A DNA stretch of 64,000 nucleotides from Diadophis punctatus similis (GCA_023053685.1 JALIGW010000013.1:18932501-18996500), one strand, 5' to 3'; positions 34,826 through 46,677 are shown, numbered from the stretch's first letter. The notes: generated by a model not told the origin, from the sequence alone. Translations and numbers: made by a program.

Positions 34826-35400
34826 TACCGTGTTTCCCCAAAAATAAGCCCTAAACCAAAAATAAGCCCTAGCTTTATTTTTGAATTTTTACACATGTGA
34901 CCAATATAAGCCCTACACCCAAAATAAGTCCTAGTTAAGACCCAACGCACTCCATTGCACCTGGTTGCGCAAAGTGGGGCAAGACGCATGGGTAAAATTC
35001 AAGCTAGGGCAAGGATGGGGGGTGGAGCTGCCCCACATGCCCTGTACCCACTTACCTTAGGACAGTTGCAGTCAGGCCTCCCATGCCCTGACACCTGCCT
35101 CACCTTGCTGGCCCACTTCTTCTGTGTCCACTTGCCACCAGTCACAGACAGTGCCCCCGGCCTCTGTTTTGCTGTCAGAGGCCTTCAGGAAAGGCCTCTA
35201 CAGCCGAGAAACAAGCTGCAGATTGACGTGTGCAGCACACACACACCCGGTTTCCCTTTCGCCATCAGGGGCGCTGCACGTGTCAATCCAGAACTCGTTT
35301 CTCAGCTGCAGAGGCCTTTCTAAAGGCCTCTGATGGTGAAACGGAGGCCAGGGGCACTGTCTGCGAGCGGTGGCAAGTGGCCGCAGAAGAGGTGGGCTGC
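34826..35400. mobile_element. DNA-transposon-like sequence: ACCGTGTTTCCCC end and long palindrome
   Basis: It starts taCCGTGTTTCCCCAAAAATAAGCC followed by three 'aataagccct' or 'aataagtcct' units, a known-looking squamate DNA transposon end with possible TA target. A long inverted repeat follows: about 35110-35236 pairs with about 35272-35396 ('aaaggcctct', 'gcagattgacgtgtgcagc'). I found no matching right end, so the element is incomplete or ends are diverged. Confidence 0.5.
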
Positions 35401-35409
35401 TTTTCAAAA

Positions 35410-36979
35410 TTTATAAGTGGTGGAAATTTTGCTTTCAAAATTGTTTGAAATTTCTGATTTTTGCATTTTTAAAAAGTACATACAACTTGTGTTCCAATAC
35501 GTGCATTAATGCAGCATACAGCATATAATACAGTTTTCTCTTTTACATTTTTGCACTATATATGCATTATTTTAATTGATGTGTTCATTATGAATATAGT
35601 CATATAACTCTACTTAGAGATTGTCTGTAATTTTGTATTAAAATGCAAACTGAACAAAATTATCCTCTGCATTATTACATTCACTTCAGCTCTTTTTATT
35701 GATCTTACTCTTTTCTTAGCATTCTACTTTGCAATACTTAGCACAAAATGATATTTAATTATCACTGCTAGTAATTAATGCTCTACTCCTGCATGAAAGT
35801 ATGCTAAATTAGCACTAATTTTCATTTAATGTATCTAAATGATAGTTGAATATTATCGTCTCATCTATCTTGCTTGTCTTCTTCCACTATTATAAATTTG
35901 AATGTTTAACTGAACACTAAAGGCAAATTGATCTCTGTGGAATGTAAGCATACCCAGAAATCCATAATAGATATAATAATTAGAAACTTGACCTAGGATT
36001 GGGGAAATCTGGTGTGAAATTTCATCCATGGCTAAACCTATGACCAGATATCTAGATCATTTAGCCATTGGACAGCAGCACCCTCAAGATGGTATATTTC
36101 ATGCAGGAATCAAGGAAACCTTCTTAGGGGCATTCTGTTGCAATATGATATAAAATTTGTGGACATTCCCAGAGTTACAGTTAGTATTATCAACCAACCT
36201 CCAATTAAACTGATTTGTTGCTAAACAGACTATGTACAGGAATCTTCTCAGCTAATGATTAGCACCTGCTTGGAATTAGATAAGGGCAGAAGAATTCAAG
36301 ATAGATTAGACTTTGTCCACTTGTGGCTACGTAGAGATTCTAAGTTGATCCCTCTTTTAACTCTGGCCCCAGATTCTGCCACTCCTTCTCCTACAATTTG
36401 GATTTTAAAGCTAAGCTCAGTTTGAACTTCCTAACCACAGAATCACTGGTTTAGTGTGGTTCCACAGCCCTGCAATCTATGAAGGTTGTGTACATCCCTT
36501 CATCCTCATAAAATTTAAAGTTCTGCCGTTCTTAAACTGAAAAGACACTCACTTAAAGTAAATATTCTTGCTAGTTTATCTTTGCTGATTTATTTCATCT
36601 CCATTGGGGTGTGACTCTGATACCACTGAACAAGTGTGTCCTCGTTGCTTAGACTCTGAAGCTGCATTTCCCATAAATCTTCCTGTTGTGACTTGCATTT
36701 AATAGTTCGTCAGAAGAGGGGCAAGTTATGTCCCACCGAGCACAATTTGCTGTTTTTGGAAACAGGCTAACTAATCATACAATTCATCACCGACTTTCCC
36801 ACTTCTGTGAAATGGCTTCCTATTCTTTCAATGAATAATTCTATTACAATGGCAATTTATCACTTGGACACTTTGGCTAACAGGAGGGCTGCGCAGTTTA
36901 GAAGCAAAGGTACTTACCACAATATGACAGAATTTTAAAGAATGGCTAGAATAGCAGCAGATGTCTGAAACAGACTACT
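35410..36979. other. Unrecognised, possibly conserved non-coding sequence
   Basis: No transposon ends or coding frame. It is one of the longest stretches free of recognisable repeats. Confidence 0.4.
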
Positions 36980-37125
36980 TACCTTCTTCTTCTTCTTCTT
37001 CTTCTTCTTCTTCTTCTTCTTCTTCTTCTTCTTCTTCTTCTTCTTCTTCTTCTTCTTCTTCTTCTTCTTCTTCTTCTTCTTCTTCTTCTTCTTCTTCTTC
37101 TTCTTCTTCTTCTTCTTCTTCTTCT
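36980..37125. repeat. (CTT)n microsatellite
   Basis: About 48 CTT units without interruption; a pure polypurine/polypyrimidine tract. The poly-Ser and poly-Glu ORFs are artefacts. Confidence 0.98.
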
Positions 37126-37276
37126 AGATACCATCTAATTTCTACAGGTAAGAGCATCATAGCCCATCCAGATTGAACCAGAGCTCCAGTCAAATATTTC
37201 TAACTAATAAATTTGATAAGAGTAATGAAACATGGGCAATTTTTCAGTGAACCATGGTTGCATTTGTGTAATTCTC

Positions 37277-37349
37277 ATCCTCATCCTCATCCTCACCACC
37301 ACCACCACCACCACCACCACCACCACCACCACCACCACCACCACCACCA
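37277..37349. repeat. (CTCATC)n-(CAC)n microsatellite
   Basis: Short ctcatc run followed by about 19 CAC units. Confidence 0.96.
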
Positions 37350-37801
37350 ATAGCTTAGGGATTTCTGTGAGCAAGGCAATTATAGCACCAGAGAAAATGG
37401 AGATAGGATTTCCATATAGGTGGTTTTGTTGTTGTTTGTAGATGCCAAGAATATCGAGAATCGGATTGATTGATTATGTGTCAGCAAGTTTTTGACCCCT
37501 AGTAGCCACTTAGATAAACTTTTCCTGTGAAGAGCTCTCCCTAACCTGTGCATTCATCTCTACTATAAAAGACTCTATCCATCTTGTTGCTGGTCATCCC
37601 CTTCCACCTTTTCCACCTTTATAGCCTTGTCCAAAATATACGGTAATCATCTGAGTCTGATCATTTATGCCTTGAGTGAGAACATTGAGTTGATTTGTTC
37701 AATGATCCATTGGTTTGTTTTCTTGGCTATCCATGATATTCTCAAGGGTCTTCTCCAACACCAGAGAATTTAAAGGTATCAATACTCTTTCAGTTTTCAG
37801 T

Positions 37802-38042
37802 TTAAGAGCCGAGGTGGCACAGTGGTTAGAGTGCAGCACTGCAGGCTACTTCAGCTGACTGCTAGCTGCAATTCAGCTGTTCAAATCTCACCGGCTCAAG
37901 GTTGACTCAGCCTTCCATCCTTCTGAGGTCGGTAAAATGAGGACCCAGATTGTTGGGGGCAATATGCTGAACTCTGTAAACCACTTAGAGACGCCTGTAA
38001 AGCACTATCAAGCAGTATATAAGTCTAAGTGCTATTGCTATT
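37802..38042 (+). mobile_element. tRNA-derived SINE (Sauria/squamate type)
   Basis: gaggtggcacagtggttagagtgcag fits a Pol III A-box and gttcaaatctcaccgg fits the B-box (GTTCRAATC). The tRNA-unrelated body has caaggttgactcagccttcc and ggtaaaatgaggacccaga, and the end has agcagtatataagtctaag then a short ctattg repeat. This layout matches squamate tRNA SINEs as I know them. Confidence 0.85.
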
Positions 38043-38277
38043 CATTTACATAAAGTGTCACAGAAAATACCATAAGAATCTACTTTGGACTTATTCACCA
38101 ACCACTATTTTTTTGTAGGATGTGAGACACTGGGTTTTTGTGTGTGTGGGGGGGAGAGCTGGTCCTTTGGAATTTATAAGATCTTCTCCAGACTGGTGCC
38201 CTTTAAATCTCTTAGGCCTTTAGTTCCCATATTTCTTAGGCAGCACAGCTGACACTCAAAGTGCATGGGGTTTGGGG

Positions 38278-38618
38278 CAGAGGTGGGATCCTACCTCTGA
38301 TTGCCGGTGCGGTTAATTGCTGACTTCGCGGCAGGGCCGAAGACGCTGCTCAAGCCTGCTCCCGTTCGCGGAGCGGGAGCATTCCCCGGGTGCTTTCCCC
38401 GCCCGCATGGAAGCCGCCCATGGCGTTCTTTTGCCCTCTGCGCATGGGGCCATGCGCGTAGGCAAAAGAACGCCATGGGCGGCTTCCACACGGACGGGGA
38501 AAGCGCCCGGGGAATGCTCCCGCTCCGCGAACGGGAGCAGGCTCGAACAGCGTCTTCGGCTCTGCCGCGAAGTCAGCAATTAACCGCACCGACAATCAGA
38601 GGTAGGATCCCACCTCTG
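38278..38618. mobile_element. Fully palindromic GC-rich hAT MITE
   Basis: The ends are CAGAGGTGGGATCC and GGATCCCACCTCTG with a perfect TSD gtttgggg. The two halves pair along almost the whole 341 bp; the centre is 'ctctgcgcatggggccatgcgcg'. It shares 'cttttgccctctgcgcatg' with 5776-5820. Confidence 0.92.
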
Positions 38619-39100
38619 GTTTGGGGAAATTATTTGCTGCATCTGAGGTAGCCTTGGGGAATGCGATCATAGCATGACTGAATGGAATAGGGATAAACTA
38701 AGAATATGAGTGACTGAATGTTATAAAAAAAATCCATACAAAAGCAACCTTAATACATGTTTTTCAGCTAATGGTACGATGATATTAGTCTATTGCTCTT
38801 TAGCCTGAAATGAAAACCTTGGTTTGGCCCACCAGTAGTTCTTTAATCATTTGTGATATAAATTATAATTAGCTTCAATGCACAGGCTTTTTATACTGCT
38901 GACTATATTTAGCATATGCTTTTTTCTTGTAAAGCCATTGGGGTTTAACCCAGATTTATTTTAATTTAGCCAGAGTCTCACACACTTACTGGAGACCTTT
39001 TTATATTTCAGGTAGTCCTTGACTTATTACTATTCATTTAATGATAGTTTGAAATTATAATGGAGCTGAACAAATGACTTCATTAACTCATCCTCAAAGT

Positions 39101-39394
39101 CAGAGGTGGGTTGGTCCCGGTTCGGACTGGTTCTATAGAACCGGTAGCGGGAATTTCCCTCCGCTCACCAAACTGGGAGTGATCGCTGGTTGGCCACGCC
39201 CCCGAACCAGCTCTAATGGTGGTGCCATAGTCGCCGCCATCTTGTTTTTTGCTTCTGTGTGTGTTTTTTGCTTCTGCACATGCGCAGAAGCTTGTTTTTT
39301 GGCACTGCGTATGTGCACGCGCACCCAAAGCACACCACATTTGCAGCGCGGGAGGAAGTGAACCGGCGGCGAGGTAAGTTAGAACCCACCCCTG
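39101..39394. mobile_element. hAT MITE, CAGAGGTGGGTT family
   Basis: The ends are CAGAGGTGGGTTGG and GAACCCACCCCTG, with TSD ctcaaagt/ctcgaagt (7 of 8), inside the mariner-like MITE. Confidence 0.9.
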
Positions 39395-39619
39395 CTCGAA
39401 GTTATGACCATTGTACCACTCCCTCAGTCACAAGATTGTAATTTGGGCAGCTGGCAACTAGCTTGCATTTATGATAGATGCAGCATCCTGGCGTCATGTG
39501 ATCAAAATTGCCACCTTCCCAGCTGGTTTCTGGCAAGGATTCAATGGAAGAAGCCAGTTTCACTTAATGACTACATGATTCACTTAATGTCTGTGGCAAA
39601 AAAGGTAATCAAATTGGGT

Positions 39620-39715
<96 letters not shown>

Positions 39716-39765
39716 TTATTTATATTTCATATTTCTTAATGGCCCATCTCTCTTAGAAAGGGGCT
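39620..39765 (-). mobile_element. (ATTT)n tract and L2-like LINE tail (antisense)
   Basis: About 24 ATTT units are followed by 'atggcccatctctcttag..ggggctctgggcag', a diverged form of the squamate L2 3' end (cgcccatctc..ctctgggcgg). Confidence 0.6.
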
Positions 39766-40604
39766 CTGGGCAGTGGTCATGTAATGCCTCACTTAACAAC
39801 CACATTGCTTAACAATGAATTTTCTGATCCAAATTGTGGTCATAAGTTGAGGACTACTTGTACTGAGATACAATCAGCAAATATCCTATTAGTAAGTGTA
39901 CCATGACTTGAATTAATGTTTTAGTTACATTTCGATCAAGGGCAATATTTATCACAGCCATTGGAAAAGAAAAAGAGCGTACATTTAACTTTTGTAGCTC
40001 CCTCAAGATCCAAGTCTTATCTATTAAGTGTTATAAATACAGTAGTTCTGGGAGAGTTGTGATAAAAGTCTCATAGCTTCAAAAGAAATATTTGTGTTCC
40101 CTAACATGCACTTTTTTCTTTATATTTTCCAATCTCTTCCCTTTTCTCATTCCAGAACAATTTATTTCATAGAAGTTGTTTCCCTGACGGGGAACTTTGG
40201 TATTGTGATGGCATGGCTGTTTTCAGCAGACTGGAAACAGGATTGAAATCAAGCTTCCTAATCATAAACACCCAATACAGTTAGTCCTCAATTTACAACA
40301 GTTCATTTAGTGACCATTCAAAGTTACAACGGCACAGAAAAAAGTGACTTATGGCCATGTTTCACAGTTACAACCTTTGTAGCATTCCCGTGATCATGGT
40401 GATCAAAATTCAGATGGTTGACAGCAATGGTTGTGCTTCAAGGTCATGTATCTTTTGCAATCTTTTGGCAGGCAAAGTCAATGGGGAAGCCAGATTAACT
40501 TAACAACCGGGGGTACTAACTTATCAGTGGCAGGGATTCACTTAGTAACTGTGGCAAGAAAGATCATAAAATGGAACAAAACTCACTTAACCCAACTTAA
40601 CCCA

Positions 40605-41146
40605 ACAAGACATACACAGACTTCAGAGGATAATCAGAACTGCAGAAAAAATAATTACGACCAACCTGCCTTCCATTGAGGACCTGTATACTGCACGAGT
40701 CAAAAAGAGGGCCGTGAAAATATTTACTGACCCCTTGCATCCTGGACATGAACTGTTTCAACTCCTACCCTCAAAATGACGCTATAGAGCACTGCACACC
40801 AAGACAACTAGACACAAGGACAGTTTTTCCCCAAACACCATCACTCTACTAAGCAAATAATCCCCTCACCACTGTCAAACTATTCACTAAGGCTGCATTA
40901 CTATTACTATTAGTCTTCTCATTGTTCCTATCACCCATCTCCTCCCACTTATAACTTGTTGCTTGTATCCTTACGATTTATATCACTATTGATTGTTTCC
41001 TGATTGCTTATTTGTACCCTATGACAATCATTAAGTGTTGTACCTCATGATTCTTGATAAATGTATCTTTTCTTTTATGTACATTGAGAGCATATGCACC
41101 AAAGACAATTCCTTGTGTGTCCAATCACACTTGGCCAATAAAGAAT
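40605..41146 (+). mobile_element. CR1 LINE 3' end (snake (ATTCT)n-tailed type)
   Basis: A degraded C-terminal RT frame is visible (ATTCAGAGG.. reads as HRLQRIIRTAEKII-like residues, then LPSIEDLYTARVKKRA, LHPGHELFQLLPS), followed by the 3' UTR ending ttggccaataaagaattcta. A homologous antisense copy is at 52709-53079 and 56158-56313. CR1 elements with such tails are known to seed (AATAG)n-type microsatellites in snakes. Confidence 0.82.
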
Positions 41147-41282
41147 TCTATTCTATTCTATTCTATTCTATTCTATTCTATTCTATTCTATTCTATTCTA
41201 TTCTATTCTATTCTATTCTACTCTATTCTACTCTATTCTATTCTATTCTATTCTATTCTATTCTATTCTATTCTATTCTATT
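41147..41282. repeat. (ATTCT)n microsatellite at a CR1 tail
   Basis: About 27 pentamer units, two of them ctcta variants. Confidence 0.97.
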
Positions 41283-41349
41283 CACAAATGTGTCTCTTAA
41301 GAAGAGAAATTTTGGGCTCAATTGTGGTCATGAGTCGAGGCTACCTGTA

Positions 41350-43540
41350 ACAAAATATATTCTAATATTCAACAATATTTTGGCCTATTTTTTTTTAAAA
41401 AAACAATAAAGTGGTACTACATGTATCTCAAGCAAATTTCATTCAGTAGAATCCTTTCAAATGTTAATTTGAAAGGATTCCTATTTTGAACTTCAATCCT
41501 GTTTACTGGTTACTGGCTCAGCATGCTGAGGGAGCTGTGTTGATTGAATGGTCCTTAATTGCAGCTAATAAGCTTTTTGCCCTTCTTGATTAGAACAGTT
41601 TTGCGTCAGTGGAAAGAAAGTAATATTTAACCCCTTGCCGCTTGGGACTTAGCAGCAGACAAAAGTGCAATTCAGCACACCTTCCAGCTTCTCCAAGTTT
41701 GAAATTAACCAGAGTCCCCCTTCCCCAATAGGTTTTAGTCTAAAGAAACATTCAACCTAAAAATAGCACTTTGCGTCTTCAGATAATGTCAGAATTGGAT
41801 TCTCAAAGCTTCAGAAAAAATGAGATGAAGAAACACAATTGGCTGCAACGGCCCTGTGAGAGTCTTGCATAAAAAGTGATGGTATTGTGAGCGCAAGAGA
41901 CTCAGCTGGAGATAACTGAAATCTTTCCAGAAATAGTTTCTCTTCACACTATCAGGCCATTTTCTGTCATCTTATTTCTCTCACCTTTCATTTGCCATTT
42001 TCAATTCCAGATCATTTTTTTCTCTCTGTGATATGCTGATTGTAAGCCCTTTGGACCGAGAATCTTGTACTGTTTTCTAAAACCCTTAGTGGCTTTATGT
42101 AAAGCTGTTGTGCCTGCAGCATTTATCCAAAGCCCCATAGACGTATAAAACTTAATCATGCGGCTTCTGAATCCTATATCAAAGGCATATTTTATGTTAG
42201 TCTTTTTCTGGTTGAGTTTTTCCTCCAGACAAAACTGAAAATAATCAATGTTTAATAGGGCACAACCTTGCTAATTTACACTAATGATCTATTGCAAACT
42301 ATGACATGAAATAGATAAACAGTAATGAATCTAGAGAGCCTCGAGAGATTTTTTTGAGCATTTATTTTATCCTGTTCAAATCACAGTAGCCTAGACTGTA
42401 GATGATATTCAAATGAATGGCTTAATGTCTTTTTTGTATATAAAAAAGAAATCTTCCTTTTGGTATAAAAAAGAAATCTGTATAAAAAAGACAAAATATA
42501 TGCCCTCTGTTATTGAACAAGTCATGAAGTTTCTGTGAGTATACCTCTAAATATTTTCAACCAAAATAAATTTAAAATATTTTTTGTACATATCTACTTT
42601 TCTTCTGTGATTTTAATGGGAAGTATTAAGTTGTTCTGATTTCAACATTTAGTATTAAATTGAAGAATTAAGAATGCTTTTATTTAATATTAAAATGCAT
42701 TATAAAAGGCAAAATTGGCCAAACGCATAAATAATGATTATATAGTATTTTTTTTAATACAGAAACTATCCTTTGAAAACAACAAACTTATTAAATTTCA
42801 GGAAAGGTTAAAATACAAAAAGGCAAAAAAGTAGGAGTTAGGGAAAAGAAATGTTAATAAAGTAGCAAAATCAGGAATACAACAGCAAAGAAAAAAGAAG
42901 AGAGAGAAAGAGAATAACTTTCAATTTTCTTCACTGCAGACATAAAATAACTTATTCTTACTCTAAAATCAACAATAATACGCATTCAATCTACAATCAT
43001 ATGCAGTTCTAATCCAGAAATAAATTTTTAATTTAATCCTAATTTAACTTGGTCAGGTTTTATGCCAAAGTAATAAAATAAAAGGTAGGAATAACTGCTA
43101 ACTGTACCAAATTGGAGAAAGATGTTTTATAAAATGTTCCTTTAAATTATCATGTCCCTTTTCAAATTGTAATCAAAAGTTGAAAAGAGACAGGCTATTA
43201 AAAATACCCTGCTTAGATTCTGCTAAACAAAGTAGGAGAAGTCAACTTCATGCATACAGAAACTTTAAAGTTACCAATTCCATTAAAAAATTGAATGTTT
43301 GTTATAGCAACCTTAGAAATAAGAATTAACAGCTAGGTCATATTTTCTCTCCTCTACATTAGATTTGAAATACAGGCTCCTGTGGTGTTTATTCAGATAA
43401 AATGCTTTTATATGAAAGAGAAGAATGGAGACAGTGAGGAGCCTATGAGTTGCATGTGTATTAGAGAAACACATTTGTAAACATTCCTTATGATGATGGG
43501 TTTGATATTCATCCATTTCATGTTATTGCCTCATTGCTTA
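41350..43540. other. Long repeat-poor stretch
   Basis: 2.2 kb without transposon ends, microsatellites or coding support. The portion 41480-41900 has mixed base composition and TAAT-containing blocks and could be conserved non-coding DNA. Confidence 0.4.
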
Positions 43541-43944
43541 TACAGATAGTCCTCAACATACAATCACAACTGAGTCCAAAATTTATGTTGCTAAGTGAGA
43601 AATTTGTTAAGTGAGTTTTGCTCCACTTTACGACTTTTTTTGCCACATTTGTTCAGTGAATCATTACAGTTCTTAAATTAGTAACATGGTTGTTAAATGA
43701 ATCTGGTTTCCCCATTACTTTGCTTGTCAGAAGGTCGCAAATGAAATGGGATCACATAATTCCAAGACACTGCAACCATCATAAATGTGAGTCAGTTGTC
43801 AAACAACCAATTAAGTAAATGACATGACCATGGGGATGCTGCAATTGTCATAAGTGTGAAAAATTGTCATAAGTCATTTTTTTCAGTGGCATTGTGACTT
43901 TGAACAGTCCCTAATGAATTGTTATAAATTGAGGACTACCTATA
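43541..43944. mobile_element. Mariner-like MITE (about 400 bp)
   Basis: The ends are tacagatagtcctcaaca and ttgaggactacctata, with TA-type flanks. It is the most complete uninterrupted copy with 59166-59556; both carry gttaagtgagttttgc and gttgttaa.tgaatctgg blocks. Confidence 0.82.
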
Positions 43945-44130
43945 CATGCTGCAGGCAATGGTGTCATAGAAAAGGGATATGAAGCACAAGTACAACCAAG
44001 GATACATACATACATGATGAAACCACATTAGGATAATTTGAATAATCTCTGGTTAACTGTGCCTTGAGTGAGAAATCTTGAGTGGACTTGATCAATTATC
44101 CGTCAGTTGCTGTCCAAAATATTCTCAGGA

Positions 44131-44132
<2 letters not shown>

Positions 44133-44205
<73 letters not shown>

Positions 44206-44206
44206 A

Positions 44207-44299
<93 letters not shown>
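44133..44299. repeat. Compound microsatellite (CT)n-(CA)n-(GA)n
   Basis: About 15 CT, 30 CA (with two CG interruptions) and 38 GA units in direct succession. Confidence 0.98.
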
Positions 44300-44301
<2 letters not shown>

Positions 44302-44959
44302 CTCAGTACATAATTTTAATATATGTGTATATAAATAACGACTCATCAACATAGAACATTCTGGATATGACAATTGTGTTCTGGAATGTTGGCTTCTCAG
44401 CAAAAGACATTCTTAAATTTAAGTTGCTAAATATTGCATGGTGATTGTGGGCCTTCTTTCTCTGTTGCCCCTACTGGTAGCTATTGGTACATTCCAATTC
44501 AAACATATTAAATTAAGGGCTTCAAATTACTCAAAAGGCAAGTTGAGGGCAATAGAGGTGGCTGATAATCTCCTCTCATTTCTGGTACCATATTGTTTTC
44601 ATATTTCACTGTGTAACCCTGTAATCTTTTTGTACTGCATTATAGAGTTGGCCATTAAAAGTAGCCAAATGATTTGTTGTTTTTAATTACATCTTCATAC
44701 ATTTATCGATACAATATTTTTTTGGTCTTGTTTAAAAAAATGATGGATTTAACTTCATTTAAAAAAAACCAGGTGAAGGCTTCTGTAATATTAAAACTGA
44801 ATCCTCTGGAGTATTCCAGCAGCAAAAGTCAAAGTGATTTCAAGTTAATAGATTTGTTCCTAGAGTTGAGATGGAGATCTTTTCATGCGAAAGCTAAAGT
44901 TTTGAGGTTGTCTCTTTATGAGACATTGAAAATATTATGCTTAGCTATTCATGGAAGAT
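44300..44959. other. Unrecognised non-coding sequence
   Basis: No supported feature. Confidence 0.4.
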
Positions 44960-44967
44960 GATATCTC

Positions 44968-45247
44968 CAGAGTTGGTATTCAGCCGGTTTGGATAGGTTT
45001 GAGCGAACCGGTAGTAGCCACCTGCGGGTAGGCCCGCCTGGGCCCGCCTCCCTCTCCCTGGTGCTATGCCATCCTTTTAGGCACATTTTGAAGCCGTGCG
45101 CATGCGCACAAGCTGTGTGCACAAGCAAAGCACATACACAGAAGGCCGTGGCATGCACAGAAGGGGCATGTGCGAGTGAAGGGAGTGCGCATGCGCGCAT
45201 GCTGACATTTGTAAACCGATAGGGAAAGTAAGTGAATACCACCTTTG
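44968..45247. mobile_element. hAT MITE, CAGAGTTGGTATTC family
   Basis: The ends are CAGAGTTGGTATTC and GAATACCACCTTTG, with TSD gatatctc/ggtatctc (7 of 8). It contains two GCGCATGCGC palindromes (45098 and 45187). Confidence 0.88.
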
Positions 45248-45255
45248 GGTATCTC

Positions 45256-46039
45256 CACAAAATATTCCATACAATATATGGAAAGGGATTTGCATTCCGA
45301 GAGTTATGTTCTTCTCATTCTCTAGGAATTTCTGTTTTGCTTGTCTTTTCCAACTGACGTATCATTTAAATTAACTCTAGTTTGTGAAGACAGTAATCAT
45401 GGCTTGTAAAAAGATCAGAAAAGCCACTAAGCAAGATTCTTGGTTAATTTCTGGATAGTGCCCCTTCTTATATTTAGCTATTGCATCATTTTGCTTCTGT
45501 GTATGGATTAGAGTTTTGAAAGAGCTTGAAAATCAAATTTTAAAAAAATCAAGAAATGTGTCTGCATTTCCTCATATGTCACAATAAACCCAAAACAACA
45601 ATATTATAGATCTGTGGATCACAGAGAATCCTGTTCTTTTTTTCTTTCTTTTTTTTACTACTGTTCTCTGCTAAGGGGGGATTCCTATAAATTTTCCTTT
45701 AAGGCAAGAAACAGATTTGAGATGACCTTTACATTTTCAGAAATTGGGAAATTGCTTCTTGGTTCAGCATGCTGAATGTCATTTGAGAGCTGCGGCATTA
45801 TGCAGATTCCAAGCCATCTTGGCCATAGTCCATTTAATCTGAGATTTTAGTCTCAATTAGGAATGCAACATATCTGCCTGATTTGCAATCGCCATCTTCA
45901 AACCAAGTTTGTCAAGTCCACATAACTGCGACCTCTGGCTTAAAATAAACTCTAAAATTCTACTTCTAGCAATTCTTTCTTTCATAAAGCCTTACAGAGC
46001 ATGGGGTTAGGTAATTTGAGGGATTCCACTTCTGATTAT
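45256..46039. other. Unrecognised non-coding sequence
   Basis: No supported feature; 45750-45940 is compositionally even and could be conserved. Confidence 0.4.
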
Positions 46040-46047
46040 ATCTACCC

Positions 46048-46481
46048 CAGGGGCGGGTTGCTCACTTACCGATGCCGGTGCGCTGCGCGTGCATCTCCAC
46101 GTTTCGGGCATGCGTGCACTCGCTACGCACATGCGCCCCTTGCACGATTTTGGTTCTGCGCATGCGCGGAAGCAAAATCTCGCTGAAATCTCACGAGGGG
46201 ACGCACACGTGAGATTTTGGCGAGATTTTGCTTCCGCGCAAGCACAAAAGCAAAATTGCACCGAAATCTCTCGCGCACGCACGTCCCCTCGCAAGATTTC
46301 AGCGAGATTTTGCTTCCGCGCATGCGCAGAAGCAAAATCGCCCAAAAATTCTCACAAAAAGATGGTGATACGCGCGATGGACCGGCGAAGACGGCTCCGG
46401 AGCAGTCGCGCACAAATTGCGCAATCGGCCGCTCCCTACTGGAGCTACGCACCGGACAGCTCCGGTGGGAACCCACCACTG
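46048..46481. mobile_element. hAT MITE, CAGGGGCGGGTT family with iterated motif
   Basis: The ends are CAGGGGCGGGTTGC and GGAACCCACCACTG with a perfect TSD atctaccc. The interior repeats 'tgcgcatgcgcggaagcaaaatc' type units at least four times in both orientations, interspersed with 'ctcacgagggg'. Confidence 0.9.
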
Positions 46482-46489
46482 ATCTACCC

Positions 46490-46655
46490 ATCCCATCAGG
46501 TCCAGTAGAACAGGCATTCTATGGGCCCTGTCTACTAAGGAGGAGGAGAGCCTTTTCTACTGCAGCACCCACCAAAGATTATCACCCCCCGGCACCGGAG
46601 GTTAGATTGGGCCTAACCTTGCTGGCTTTTCAGAAGGGCCTGAAGACCTGGTAGT
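46490..46655 (+). pseudogene. L2/CR1-clade LINE ORF2 C-terminal fragment
   Basis: A plus-strand frame with RRAFSTAAPT, PPAPEVRLG and LLAFQKGLKTW then stop matches the C-terminal end of the 928-residue ORF2 at 53321 ([28 protein letters not shown]). Only the last 55 or so codons are present. The hAT at 46048-46481 lies directly upstream. Confidence 0.75.
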
Positions 46656-46677
46656 GGTGGTGTGGAGCCTGCTAAAT

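Larger units (their letters stand above)
39009..39862 (-). mobile_element. Mariner-like MITE interrupted by a hAT MITE and an L2 tail
   Basis: The left end is caggtagtccttgac and the right end gttgaggactacttgta, the TIRs of the family also present at 43541, 59166 and 40276. It is split by 39101-39394 and again by an (ATTT)n run plus L2-like tail (39620-39765). Confidence 0.75.
40276..41349. mobile_element. Mariner-like MITE interrupted by a CR1 3' end
   Basis: The left end is tacagttagtcctcaatttac and the right end gagtcgaggctacctgta. The family body runs from 40290 to about 40600 and resumes at about 41290 (attttgggctcaattgtggtcat). The gap is a CR1 with its (ATTCT)n tail. Confidence 0.78.

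Noticed and set aside
36961..37193. Poly-Ser and poly-Glu ORFs
   Set aside because: Artefacts of the CTT repeat.
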